Assembly (NCBI GenBank): GCA_942636505.2
Contig: CALOGB020000174.1
Coordinates: 299,065 to 363,064, forward strand
Length of the DNA: 64,000 bases
Origin: an uncultured bacterium
GTDB taxonomy: Bacteria; Pseudomonadota; Alphaproteobacteria; Sphingomonadales; Sphingomonadaceae
Direction: 5' to 3'
Shown in pieces: positions 27,340 through 34,959 of this stretch (positions are counted from its first letter, which is position 1; each line of letters opens with the position of its first letter). A program made the translations under genes and the position numbers. Under the pieces are notes generated by a model. That model worked only from the letters and a program-made list of their open reading frames with translations, did no database searches and was not told the origin of the DNA.

Positions 27340-27515
27340 CAGCCGATTGGGCTGGTCGAACGCTCCAACCGTCCAGCCCATATCGCCCGCACCGTATCCC
27401 CCAACCGACTGTGAGGCGGCATCGCATCGTCACGATTCGTTTGGGGAAAGCCCGGAGCACTGACTTGCTAGTCCAGCCCAATAGGTGCCAATCGGAAATG
27501 ATCGCGCTGCTGGCC

Positions 27516-27545
27516 TTGAACGCTGCAAGTTGGCTACCCTATACT
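27516..27545 (+). promoter_or_regulatory. Candidate sigma-70-type promoter
   Basis: TTGAAC at 27516-27521 and TATACT at 27540-27545, separated by 18 bases, lie 67 bp upstream of a 59-codon gene with a strong ribosome-binding site. The match is good for this GC-rich genome, but no other evidence supports it. Confidence 0.4.
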
Positions 27546-27612
27546 AAGGAGAACGAGGGACAAAGTTGATCATTCGATCAAGCCGCTTTGGAGCTTTGGG
27601 TAGGAGAAGCCG

Positions 27613-27792
27613 ATGCGTATGCATGGCGACGACAAGGCTGAGGAGGAGGCGCGGCAAGCGGTCTTGGACAAGGGGCAGCTAATTATTGAGCGGCTCAGGG
27701 AACTTCAACGTGCTTCTGACCACTTGAACGCAGGCGGTTCCCCCGACGAGGAATGGGTCAGGGTAGCTATGAGCCGCGACGACTTCGAATAA
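27613..27792 (+). CDS. Small acidic protein, 59 residues
   Basis: Start ATG at 27613 with a near-ideal AGGAGAAGCCG site; 59 codons then TAA at 27790. The peptide is helical and charged (GDDKAEEEARQAVLDKGQLI, then IERLRELQRASDHLNAG), ending SRDDFE. A promoter-like pair is visible upstream. Coding is supported by the ribosome-binding site and continuous amphipathic helix; no homologue is known to me. Confidence 0.5.
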   Translation: MRMHGDDKAEEEARQAVLDKGQLIIERLRELQRASDHLNAGGSPDEEWVRVAMSRDDFE

Positions 27793-28086
27793 GTCGTGGA
27801 CCATTACAGTAAGGCTCAGTCTGTCCGCTTTGTTCTGCGTTAGCCTTGCATAGCCCGCGGCGGGTCGCGGCGGTGGCGATTAACGTCCGACGCGCTCGGC
27901 TCACCCACTTACCCCGGTCTGGCGCGAGCCGTGTTCGCAGAAACTTGATTTGCCTGTTCCAGGAGCGCGAGACGGCAGGTCCGGCGATGTTACCCCGTGC
28001 CGCCACCCTCTCGCGTTTCTGGATTAGCCCAAACGGCCACCGGGTTCGCGACCCAAAAGCACGCGATCCGTCTGTTTGAGGATGGC

Positions 28087-29064
28087 CTAGCCCTGATGTC
28101 GACTTTGCTTGATCCGGTCGGCGACGGCGGCGGAACGCTTTGCCATCTCTTCAGCAGTGGCACGCACCGCGGTTGCCGCTACCTCTAACGACGATCCCGC
28201 CGCTTTGGTCGCGTCCACAACTGCTGCACCCGCCGACGCGGCTCCTTTCTCTATCTTGTCTCGCACGCCAATGGCCATCGACCGTGCTCGACGAGAGGTC
28301 TCTCGCGAGATTACGGCGCGTTCTGACTTGAAGACTGCGTCTATCGCCGCCAACGCCCGCTCCTCACGCGGATTTATTACGCCGTCGGCCTCGATCACTT
28401 CCCTAAGAAACTGCATTAACTCGTCCTGCATCGCCCGCGGATTGCAGTCGGGGCTCGCTCGCTGGAATTCCGCCAAAGCTTTGGCTAGCCCGGTCACCCG
28501 TCCGGCGTCCGCCTGACTCTCGATCATCAGCAAACCCGCCGCCACGTAAGCAGGATCAAACCCCCAATCCCGGACGAAGTGCTCGGTGATCGTCTCGCGT
28601 TCGGCGTCGTGGACGAAACCGTCGGCACGCGCCACCTGCATAGCCAACGGAGCCGTCAGGTCGAACAGTCCTGCGCCGAGCAAGTCGATCGGCGTGTTGA
28701 TGAAAGTCGGGATGGTGTCGACGAAGCGGTCGGTGCCGCTCGCGAGCCATCGCGTGACGCCGTAGTAGCCACCGCCAGCAACCAAGCCGGCGACAACCAC
28801 CCATCCGATCGGGGTGACGGCGGCGGCGGGAGCCGCAAGACCAAGCCATCCCATTACGCCGGTGGAAGCCGCGGGGGCAAAGAACGAACTCGCGACCCAT
28901 GTCGATTTGGCGACGCCGACGCCCGTCCAGCCTGCGCCGCCGGTCTCCCAAAGTGAGTTCAGCGTCTTGCGTGTGCGAAGAAGCTTGTAGGCGTCCTCGC
29001 CAATGCGCAGCTTGCGTTTGAGACGAAGGGGATCAGCGATCACCTGGTCGAAGTCGGTTTCCAT
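28087..29064 (-). CDS. TerB-like domain membrane protein
   Basis: About 325 residues. A hydrophobic region (roughly 60-110) rich in Gly/Ala, including PIGWVVVAGLVAGGGYYGV, precedes a TerB/DUF533-type helical domain: 'QVARADGFVHDAERETITEHF' and 'REVIEADGVINPREERALAAI', each with the acidic DG loop typical of TerB. The tail (from about 240) is Ala-rich and charged, probably coiled. The ATG at 29064 (AAGG site) is preferred over a frame extension to 29154. It starts 4 bp after the stop of a small membrane protein gene, so the two form a pair. TerB proteins occur in membrane-associated stress and conflict systems; function here is unknown. Confidence 0.65.
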   Translation of the reverse strand: METDFDQVIADPLRLKRKLRIGEDAYKLLRTRKTLNSLWETGGAGWTGVGVAKSTWVASSFFAPAASTGVMGWLGLAAPAAAVTPIGWVVVAGLVAGGGYYGVTRWLASGTDRFVDTIPTFINTPIDLLGAGLFDLTAPLAMQVARADGFVHDAERETITEHFVRDWGFDPAYVAAGLLMIESQADAGRVTGLAKALAEFQRASPDCNPRAMQDELMQFLREVIEADGVINPREERALAAIDAVFKSERAVISRETSRRARSMAIGVRDKIEKGAASAGAAVVDATKAAGSSLEVAATAVRATAEEMAKRSAAVADRIKQSRHQG

Positions 29065-29068
29065 GTGT

Positions 29069-29473
29069 TCAACCTTGGCCGGGCGTATCAAACGATCGCG
29101 CCAATTTCTCGACCCGGGCGCGAAGACCACCGTCCGCGACGTCAGCCATCGCACCCACCCCGAGGCCGAACGCGACGAGCAGCGGGCCGATGATCGGTCC
29201 CAGCAGAGCGCCCAGGATCGCGGCGGAACCGATGAGCCACCACATCGTGAAGCTGACGATCACGCCCAGCGTGATGTGAGGAAACAGCTTCATGGTCTCA
29301 AACACGAACGACATGATACGCCGCCCGACTTCTACGATCGCGTTCCCGACCTTCATGGTGAGAGAGGCCAGCTGCGTCATCAGCAGTTTGACGTCCGCGG
29401 ATACGGCGAGGCGATCAAGTTTGTCTGCGATCTCCCGGCGGGTGGCCAGCTTGACCGTTATCACGTCATTCAT
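29069..29473 (-). CDS. Small membrane protein paired with TerB-like gene
   Basis: 134 residues from ATG 29473, which has AGGTG seven bases upstream; the frame is open further 5' but lacks such a site. N-terminal helix DKLDRLAVSADVKLLMTQLA, then two or three membrane spans (LFPHITLGVIVSFTMWWLIG and ILGALLGPIIGPLLVAFGLG) and a short charged end. No family recognised. Immediately precedes the TerB-like gene and follows the DUF262 gene by 37 bp, so all three may share a transcript. Confidence 0.55.
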   Translation of the reverse strand: MNDVITVKLATRREIADKLDRLAVSADVKLLMTQLASLTMKVGNAIVEVGRRIMSFVFETMKLFPHITLGVIVSFTMWWLIGSAAILGALLGPIIGPLLVAFGLGVGAMADVADGGLRARVEKLARSFDTPGQG

Positions 29474-29510
29474 TGGGTTCACCTGTTGCGCCGAACTCTT
29501 CGCCATCAGC

Positions 29511-31406
29511 TTAGGCGCTTGCGTCCGCCGATATAAGCGCTGCGGGATATGGCCAAACTCGCGCTGCGAAGCGGGATAGCACATCGGCCCGGCGTTCCAT
29601 GGCATCCTCATCCCATACCGCTTCTCCCGCGATTGCAACATTCGTTTTAAGGAGCGAGTCGTTTAGCCTTGCTCGCTTGGAGTCAAAGGCGCCGTTGCTC
29701 ACTTGCGAGTTCGCCGGGGGAGTAAGCAGCGTGAGGTTTGACAAAGTATGTATCGATGCTTCACGATTCTTGATCTCTACTCGCACCGCATCTTCCGCTA
29801 TCATGCTGTCGTCGGCAGGTGCCGAGATACCGCTCCGAAGCGGCCAGTGCGCTCGCCAACTCTGCGGCATGATGTGTTCGATGGAAAGTCCATTCTGTAG
29901 GTTGCCGTTGATGTTGAACTTGTCTCGTGCAGCAAACTCCAGTTCCTCAAGGATCAAGCGAAGCCTGTTCTGTGGTATCCATCCATACTGAGGGCGCTCC
30001 TGGATTGCTGCTGCGAGCTCTGCGTTATCTGGAAAGCGTACGGTATCACTTGATGCCTTGCCCACGAAATAGGCTGAGAACGCCGCTTCGTTGATTCCAT
30101 TTGCCTTTAAATAAGCCGCGACTTCGACAAACACGTTATTGTAGTTTTTGGGCGTGAGATAGCAGAGGGCGCGGCGAACGACATAGCTAGCAATGAGATC
30201 ATAAAGACGGGCCTTTTTATCATCCGCTGCGTCTGACGCAGCTATGGTGAGCACCAGAGGGAAGGCGGTGGAGACGTCGAAGGTGTTCAAGCGGCGTCCC
30301 AGCCGCGCCAACGAGCTATCTCCGGTCGGCTCCGCCAACGTTGCGTAAGTGGACGTATATCTGGTCAGCGCTCTTAGCTCGCTAGCCATGTCACTGAAGC
30401 CGATACGGGCTACAAACGACTTATATTCGGCAAAGAGTTCGCCGAGTGCTACTGCTTTGCCTTGCTCTGCAGCTAAAGCGTGCGCGAGGAAAAAGTCAAT
30501 GCGAGGCTTCTTGATGCGGCCTTGTGTCGCTTCCTGCTTCCAAAAAGGTTTCTCAAAGACGGACCAGTAGTTATCGAGGAGAAGCTGTTGGCTCTCGCCG
30601 CGCCTACTTGCCCGATGAAACACATCATTTCGTACGAGATCCATCGCAGCCAGAGGTTTGCCGCCGCTATTTAATGTCTCGAAGATGACCTGTGCGTCGT
30701 CATCGGCAGACAGGGTGATCACGATTAGGCGGAAGTGTTCGAAGAGGACGGTCGACAGCGCAAGAAGCCGTTGCGAGATGGTTACAGCGTCATCTGACTT
30801 GGCGCGGTCGAGATTAGCGTCCTCCGTAATGTAAGCTTCCGCGGACCACCAAAAGAAGTCGTATGCCCATAACGCTGCTGGTGCCGTTGGGTGAATGTTG
30901 CCGTTTTTATAAAAGGCATCTGGATAGCGCACCTTGAGTTCCGGGCGGTCAAGATCGATGAGGTCGCGAAAGAGAGCGCGATCATACGTAGTCGGCTCGA
31001 GTTTGTACCGCTCAATGGCAGGCTCCTTCATTGGCGTGTTGCTGCTATGCACAACCAAGTCGGAGAGCTGTGCCGAGATGCTTTGCTCTCCGTAATGTGC
31101 CGCCAGATTTCGGAGCGCCGCGAAGCACAGGTGAAAAGTAGTGAGACGCTGCTGTCCGTCGACCACGTTGAACGCTTGTATCCGTCCGAAGACTGGGTCA
31201 GCGTCGGGGATGAGCAACAAAGCGCCCATGTAGTGGGAGAATGCTACCTTGCCAGTCTTTAACAACTCGTCGGACTTGCCAACGATTTGCTCGAGTAAGG
31301 GCTCTAGCTCGCGCTTCGTCCACGCGTAGGTGCGTTGGTAAATGGGCACAACGAAGCGCTGGCGTTCGCTTAAAATCTTCCCAACAGATAGCGGTTTCGC
31401 GTCCAA
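29511..31406 (-). CDS. DUF262/DUF1524 (GmrSD-like) protein, predicted modification-dependent restriction factor
   Basis: About 631 residues. N-terminal DUF262 (ParB/Srx-like NTPase fold): VVPIYQRTYAW near residue 25, then FNVVDGQQRLTTFHL near 82. C-terminal DUF1524 HNH nuclease: IEHIMPQSW near 510 and TLSNLTLLTPPANS near 557. The fusion matches the type IV enzyme GmrSD/BrxU, which uses NTP to cleave phage DNA carrying glucosylated hydroxymethylcytosine. TTG 31406 is preferred because GGGGGGA lies 8 bases upstream and MDAKPLSVGKILSERQRF is a normal family start; another TTG at 31442 is possible. All motifs look intact. Confidence 0.88.
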   Translation of the reverse strand: MDAKPLSVGKILSERQRFVVPIYQRTYAWTKRELEPLLEQIVGKSDELLKTGKVAFSHYMGALLLIPDADPVFGRIQAFNVVDGQQRLTTFHLCFAALRNLAAHYGEQSISAQLSDLVVHSSNTPMKEPAIERYKLEPTTYDRALFRDLIDLDRPELKVRYPDAFYKNGNIHPTAPAALWAYDFFWWSAEAYITEDANLDRAKSDDAVTISQRLLALSTVLFEHFRLIVITLSADDDAQVIFETLNSGGKPLAAMDLVRNDVFHRASRRGESQQLLLDNYWSVFEKPFWKQEATQGRIKKPRIDFFLAHALAAEQGKAVALGELFAEYKSFVARIGFSDMASELRALTRYTSTYATLAEPTGDSSLARLGRRLNTFDVSTAFPLVLTIAASDAADDKKARLYDLIASYVVRRALCYLTPKNYNNVFVEVAAYLKANGINEAAFSAYFVGKASSDTVRFPDNAELAAAIQERPQYGWIPQNRLRLILEELEFAARDKFNINGNLQNGLSIEHIMPQSWRAHWPLRSGISAPADDSMIAEDAVRVEIKNREASIHTLSNLTLLTPPANSQVSNGAFDSKRARLNDSLLKTNVAIAGEAVWDEDAMERRADVLSRFAARVWPYPAALISADASA

Positions 31407-31533
31407 CGTCAGTTCCCCCCCGTACGGCGGCAATCCCCGCAAATGGGGCGCTCAAATTGAATCTCTAGCGTGAGATCGGGTCTGTTCAACTCACTGGCTG
31501 GATTGCTTCGGGGGGCAGTGGTCAAGTTCGCGC

Positions 31534-32055
31534 TCATCGAACTGGCACAATTTGGCTAAACCTCACCATGGCATCCGGTCGGACCCGCGCGAATGGCTTC
31601 CGCTGTAAAGCCGCTGGGCTGTATAAGCCGCAGTGATGGCCACGCCAGTATCGTGGCCATATGAGTACGGTTCGGGTGGCAACCAGAGCACAGGAGAGAT
31701 CCCCGACGCGCGGCGATCTGCACCACGCAGCGGTGCGGTTGCCGCCAGCGCCGCCATTTGAACGGCACGTCATCACTGGCCCTATCACAAGCGTATGTCC
31801 CTCTTTCGACGTGCCGGTCCGGCGCCCGACTAGCGAGACCAAGGCAGCCTTCGCTTGCTCAGCGGTTGCGGCGGGACAGGGCTGGTTGGAACGGCAGGTG
31901 CCATCGGTTTCACGCGCCGCGACGCCTGCAAGCCGGATCCTAGGCCCCTCCGCACACCAGACGGGCCCATCCCCGTCCCATACACGGGTAGGTGTGCAAC
32001 GGAAGGCCGTACCCGCTGGAACTACGGCGGCCGCGAGCATTAGAATAAACAGCAA
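31534..32055 (-). CDS. Secreted SNase-like (thermonuclease family) protein
   Basis: 173 residues with a signal peptide (LFILMLAAAVVPAGTA). The mature start FRCTPTRVWDGDGPVWCAEG and 'RIRLAGVAARETDG' matches the OB-fold of staphylococcal-nuclease-like proteins of sphingomonads; the central GGAGGNRTAAWC is also typical. The usual ending 'WPRYWRGHHC' is present but followed by about 30 extra residues, so the stop may have been lost and the frame extended. Several Cys could form disulphides. TTG start with GGAG upstream. Periplasmic nuclease is the family guess. Confidence 0.6.
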   Translation of the reverse strand: MLFILMLAAAVVPAGTAFRCTPTRVWDGDGPVWCAEGPRIRLAGVAARETDGTCRSNQPCPAATAEQAKAALVSLVGRRTGTSKEGHTLVIGPVMTCRSNGGAGGNRTAAWCRSPRVGDLSCALVATRTVLIWPRYWRGHHCGLYSPAALQRKPFARVRPDAMVRFSQIVPVR

Positions 32056-32133
32056 GTGGCGTGATCTCCGAACGCAGGTTTAGCGACATGTGAAGGCGGC
32101 TGATCAAGGCGATCCGCTAGCCTTCAATCAGCG

Positions 32134-32808
32134 TCATCGACGAAGCTTTAGGTAAAAGATCTGCCCCGCTGCGTCACGCGCGTTAACCATGCGTGTGGTC
32201 TCGCGAAGCACAATTGTGTAGCGGCAGTTGGGGTGTTTCGTCAGGACACGCTGGAAGACGCGGGGGAAGTCGCGCAGGCTTAGCGATTTCACCGATCCGA
32301 ATCTCAAGCCGATATCGTCCAGCAGCGTGTTCAACTGCGGCGTCGGCGCGTCGAAGACAATGCTGTTGCCCGTTCCGGTGGCGGTCGCCAGTGGGACGGC
32401 TCGGCGGGAGCCGTCAACGGTGTCGTCTATGCAGGCGGGTAGGCCGCTTCCTCGTTCGAGCTTTGCAAGGCGCTGCATAGCGTTCGACACTCCGGACGCG
32501 CCACCGGCCTCGCTGATTGCCTCGGCCGCGCGACGCACTTGCGCCTCATTCGCTTCGTTACCCAGCGTGGCGTTGAAGCCCTTCAGCCGCACCGGGGCGA
32601 GCTTGCTAAGCTCGTCGACCAGTTCCGTTAGGTTCGACACGCCGGCTGTCTCTACCGCTCGGGCAACCGCCGCGGGATCGTAGCGGCGGCGGTCACGCTG
32701 AAGCACCGTCTGGTAGACGACGAAGATGAATAGCCCGAAGAAGATGACCTGAATCAGGAAATCCACCAAGGTCAGCAGGAAGATACTATCAGAGCGCTGC
32801 TGAGACAT
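32134..32808 (-). CDS. MotB/ZorB-like single-span membrane protein
   Basis: 224 residues. A single N-terminal helix SIFLLTLVDFLIQVIFFGLF carries an Asp (D16) in the first turns, as in the proton-carrying helix of MotB, ExbD and ZorB. After it come a charged linker and a C-terminal domain (about 115-224, with 'SIVFDAPTPQLNTLLDDIGL' and 'HPNCRYTIVLRETTRMVNARD') that could be a reduced OmpA/MotB-type or other periplasmic domain. Its start overlaps the end of the upstream gene by 20 bp, so it is the last gene of a tightly coupled four-gene operon. The ZorB-like role as stator partner is inference from layout. Confidence 0.6.
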   Translation of the reverse strand: MSQQRSDSIFLLTLVDFLIQVIFFGLFIFVVYQTVLQRDRRRYDPAAVARAVETAGVSNLTELVDELSKLAPVRLKGFNATLGNEANEAQVRRAAEAISEAGGASGVSNAMQRLAKLERGSGLPACIDDTVDGSRRAVPLATATGTGNSIVFDAPTPQLNTLLDDIGLRFGSVKSLSLRDFPRVFQRVLTKHPNCRYTIVLRETTRMVNARDAAGQIFYLKLRR

Positions 32809-34162
32809 CGTTCGACCCGAGGGTTTCGACGCGTTCCGTCATGCTGTTCTTGACGTGCGACTGCGCCTCGTCGATGGTTTCTGCAAAGCGATGGATTGCT
32901 GCCTCAATCGTCTTGGCGCCGGTTCCGATCGCTGCTCCAAGGTCATCGGATGCCTTTCCTAGGACGTTGTCGAGGCTGCCGGTGGTAACCTGCAATGCAG
33001 CGAGCCGCGCCTGGATGTCCCGAAGTCCGCCGGCGCCTGCTTCGGCAGCATCCCGCAGACCCGCCAATCTAGAAGTCGTCTCGGTGAGGCCATCTCCAGA
33101 TGCTGTCACTGCGTTGAGCGCGTCGCCCAAAATTTCCAGCTTTGCGGCGGTCAGCGTCGCCTTACGCCCGATTGAGTCCATTGCTTGACGCCCTGCGGCC
33201 CCAGCCTCGCCAAAGGATGTCACGGCTGTCGTCGCGCCTGCGGCGGCCACGACGAATTCACGGGCTCGCTCACCGCCCCCTCGTAGGGCTTGGTCGAATC
33301 GAGCGATCGCACCGTCCTCCTGCCCCAACGGTTCCAGCCGTCCACCAGCGGCAGAGGCGGCTAGGTTGACCCGTTCAAGACTGCCCGCGAATTCACCGAC
33401 GCTGCCGGCGCCTGCCGAAGACGACGTGCGAAGCCGATCTAGACTCTGGCTAAGTTCCGTCACCGTCTCCACCATGGCAGAGACGCTGTTACGCAGCGCT
33501 TGCCGCTCCGAGCCGAAGGTCACGTCGTTCACCACGCCGCGGAGATCTGTGAGCGCCACCTGCGCCTGTTCTGTCATCGCTGCGATGCCATCCGAGAAGG
33601 CCTTGATGGCAGCGTCTATGGACGTTCTCGATCGCGCTTCCGCATCAAGCGCGAACTGCTCCGAGCGATGCAGGAGGGCGGTAGCGAAGGCCTCGAAGGA
33701 GGACGAGGCTAATTCAACATTACCGAGAAGTTCGCGTGACTGTGCGATCTGCCGGTTCATGATAATCCGTAGTTCATCCTCGTCCAGGATCCTGGTCGAC
33801 GCCGTCAGGTGGACTCGGGCCCAGACGGCATAGCCAGTGGCAAGCAGGCCAAGACCGAACTGGAATGCGACGGGGGCGAAGTCATCGCTCATACCGTGCA
33901 GGGAAAGATCTAGCGCCGTTGCGCCGAGCGCGCCGATCGTGATGAGGAACCCGTAATAATAGACGCTGTCGATTGCCGGCTGGGGCAGCCCCTCGACCGC
34001 TCGCGGCCGCAGGAACATGGTATGGTACCAGATCAGCGGAACGAGCGCGCCGAGGAAGCTCGTCGCGGGAGGGAGGATTGGGAACGCCACGCCGATGGCA
34101 AGCGCTATTGCGGACAACAGCATGCACCGTGTCAAGACGGTGGAATAGTTAAAGTCGGTCAC
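32789..34162 (-). CDS. MotA/ExbB/ZorA-like membrane protein with long helical tail
   Basis: 457 residues. Four membrane helices within the first 130 residues (CMLLSAIALAIGVAFPIL, SFLGALVPLIWYHTMFL, YYGFLITIGALGATALDLSL, VAFQFGLGLLATGYAVWARV) with spacing and small-residue patterns (GALGAT, GLGLLATG) like the MotA/TolQ/ExbB proton channel. The remaining 320 residues form a long Ala/Ser-rich helical, coiled-coil tail, like the tail of ZorA in Zorya phage defence. GTG start overlapping the upstream TGA by 4 bp. Not close enough to canonical ZorA to name; the architecture is seen, the function inferred. Confidence 0.6.
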   Translation of the reverse strand: MTDFNYSTVLTRCMLLSAIALAIGVAFPILPPATSFLGALVPLIWYHTMFLRPRAVEGLPQPAIDSVYYYGFLITIGALGATALDLSLHGMSDDFAPVAFQFGLGLLATGYAVWARVHLTASTRILDEDELRIIMNRQIAQSRELLGNVELASSSFEAFATALLHRSEQFALDAEARSRTSIDAAIKAFSDGIAAMTEQAQVALTDLRGVVNDVTFGSERQALRNSVSAMVETVTELSQSLDRLRTSSSAGAGSVGEFAGSLERVNLAASAAGGRLEPLGQEDGAIARFDQALRGGGERAREFVVAAAGATTAVTSFGEAGAAGRQAMDSIGRKATLTAAKLEILGDALNAVTASGDGLTETTSRLAGLRDAAEAGAGGLRDIQARLAALQVTTGSLDNVLGKASDDLGAAIGTGAKTIEAAIHRFAETIDEAQSHVKNSMTERVETLGSNDVSAAL

Positions 34163-34959
34163 TGGATCCTCGCGCCGCCCGGCAGCATTTTGGTCATTAA
34201 ACTGGCCTCGGCGCCTTCATTGTCACCGAAGAACCAGGCCCAGAACCTGTCGCGGCATTTGACGACGTCGTGGCCTATGCCTTCACGCGGGATCATGTTC
34301 AGTTCGACCGCCGTGTTGCGGAAGGTGGGCCGCTCGATCGCACCCGCCCGATGCGCCCGAAATTCCTCGATCGCCGTCTTCGCGGATGTGCACCGGTACA
34401 GTGAGGCATTGTCACTGTTCTGGAGCATGTCAGAAAAGACGATCAGCCGATTTGCTGGTGCGGCAAGGTATCTGCTCGCGGATAGGTCGATGACCGCCTC
34501 GGAGATGGGCGAACTGTCCGATTTTGCAGACTTCCCAGTTAACGCTGCGTCCAGAGGCTTGGTAAACTGCTCGGCGAACTGTCGCTGTATCTTGCGACGG
34601 TTCTCATAGATGTCGTTGCCATCTCGCTGCGGAACGCACACACTGAACACCGGTTTCAAGTTGGTGCGTGACACGCCTGAGATTTCGAACAAGGAAACAA
34701 GCTCTCCCTGTTCGGCACGTTCTGTCACGAACTGCTTAGTTCGAGCAACGATCTCCTCCAACGTCTGCGACGGTGTGTCGTCGCTCCGATCAATTACGAT
34801 CGCGGTGGAACGTGCGATGGTGGCGGGACAACTCCGGTCGTCGAGCTTGGGTTTGTTCGATAACTTGTAGCCGAAGGCGAATACCACAAGAAGCACCGCC
34901 ACCACCCCAGCAATGATGAAAAACCCCTGCTGATCCTTTTTTGAGAAAGATGTCATCAC
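34159..34959 (-). CDS. Membrane-anchored VWA-like protein
   Basis: 266 residues. One N-terminal span (QGFFIIAGVVAVLLVVFAFG) and an extracytoplasmic domain resembling a von Willebrand A fold: strand STAIVIDRSDDTPSQ, then LVSLFEISG and NRLIVFSDMLQNSD. The metal-binding DxSxS is replaced by D57-R-S-D-D, so metal binding is uncertain. Cys44 and two later Cys may pair. GTG start (or the next ATG) overlaps the upstream stop, and its own stop overlaps the next start: full translational coupling in the four-gene membrane operon. Confidence 0.6.
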   Translation of the reverse strand: MMTSFSKKDQQGFFIIAGVVAVLLVVFAFGYKLSNKPKLDDRSCPATIARSTAIVIDRSDDTPSQTLEEIVARTKQFVTERAEQGELVSLFEISGVSRTNLKPVFSVCVPQRDGNDIYENRRKIQRQFAEQFTKPLDAALTGKSAKSDSSPISEAVIDLSASRYLAAPANRLIVFSDMLQNSDNASLYRCTSAKTAIEEFRAHRAGAIERPTFRNTAVELNMIPREGIGHDVVKCRDRFWAWFFGDNEGAEASLMTKMLPGGARIQ

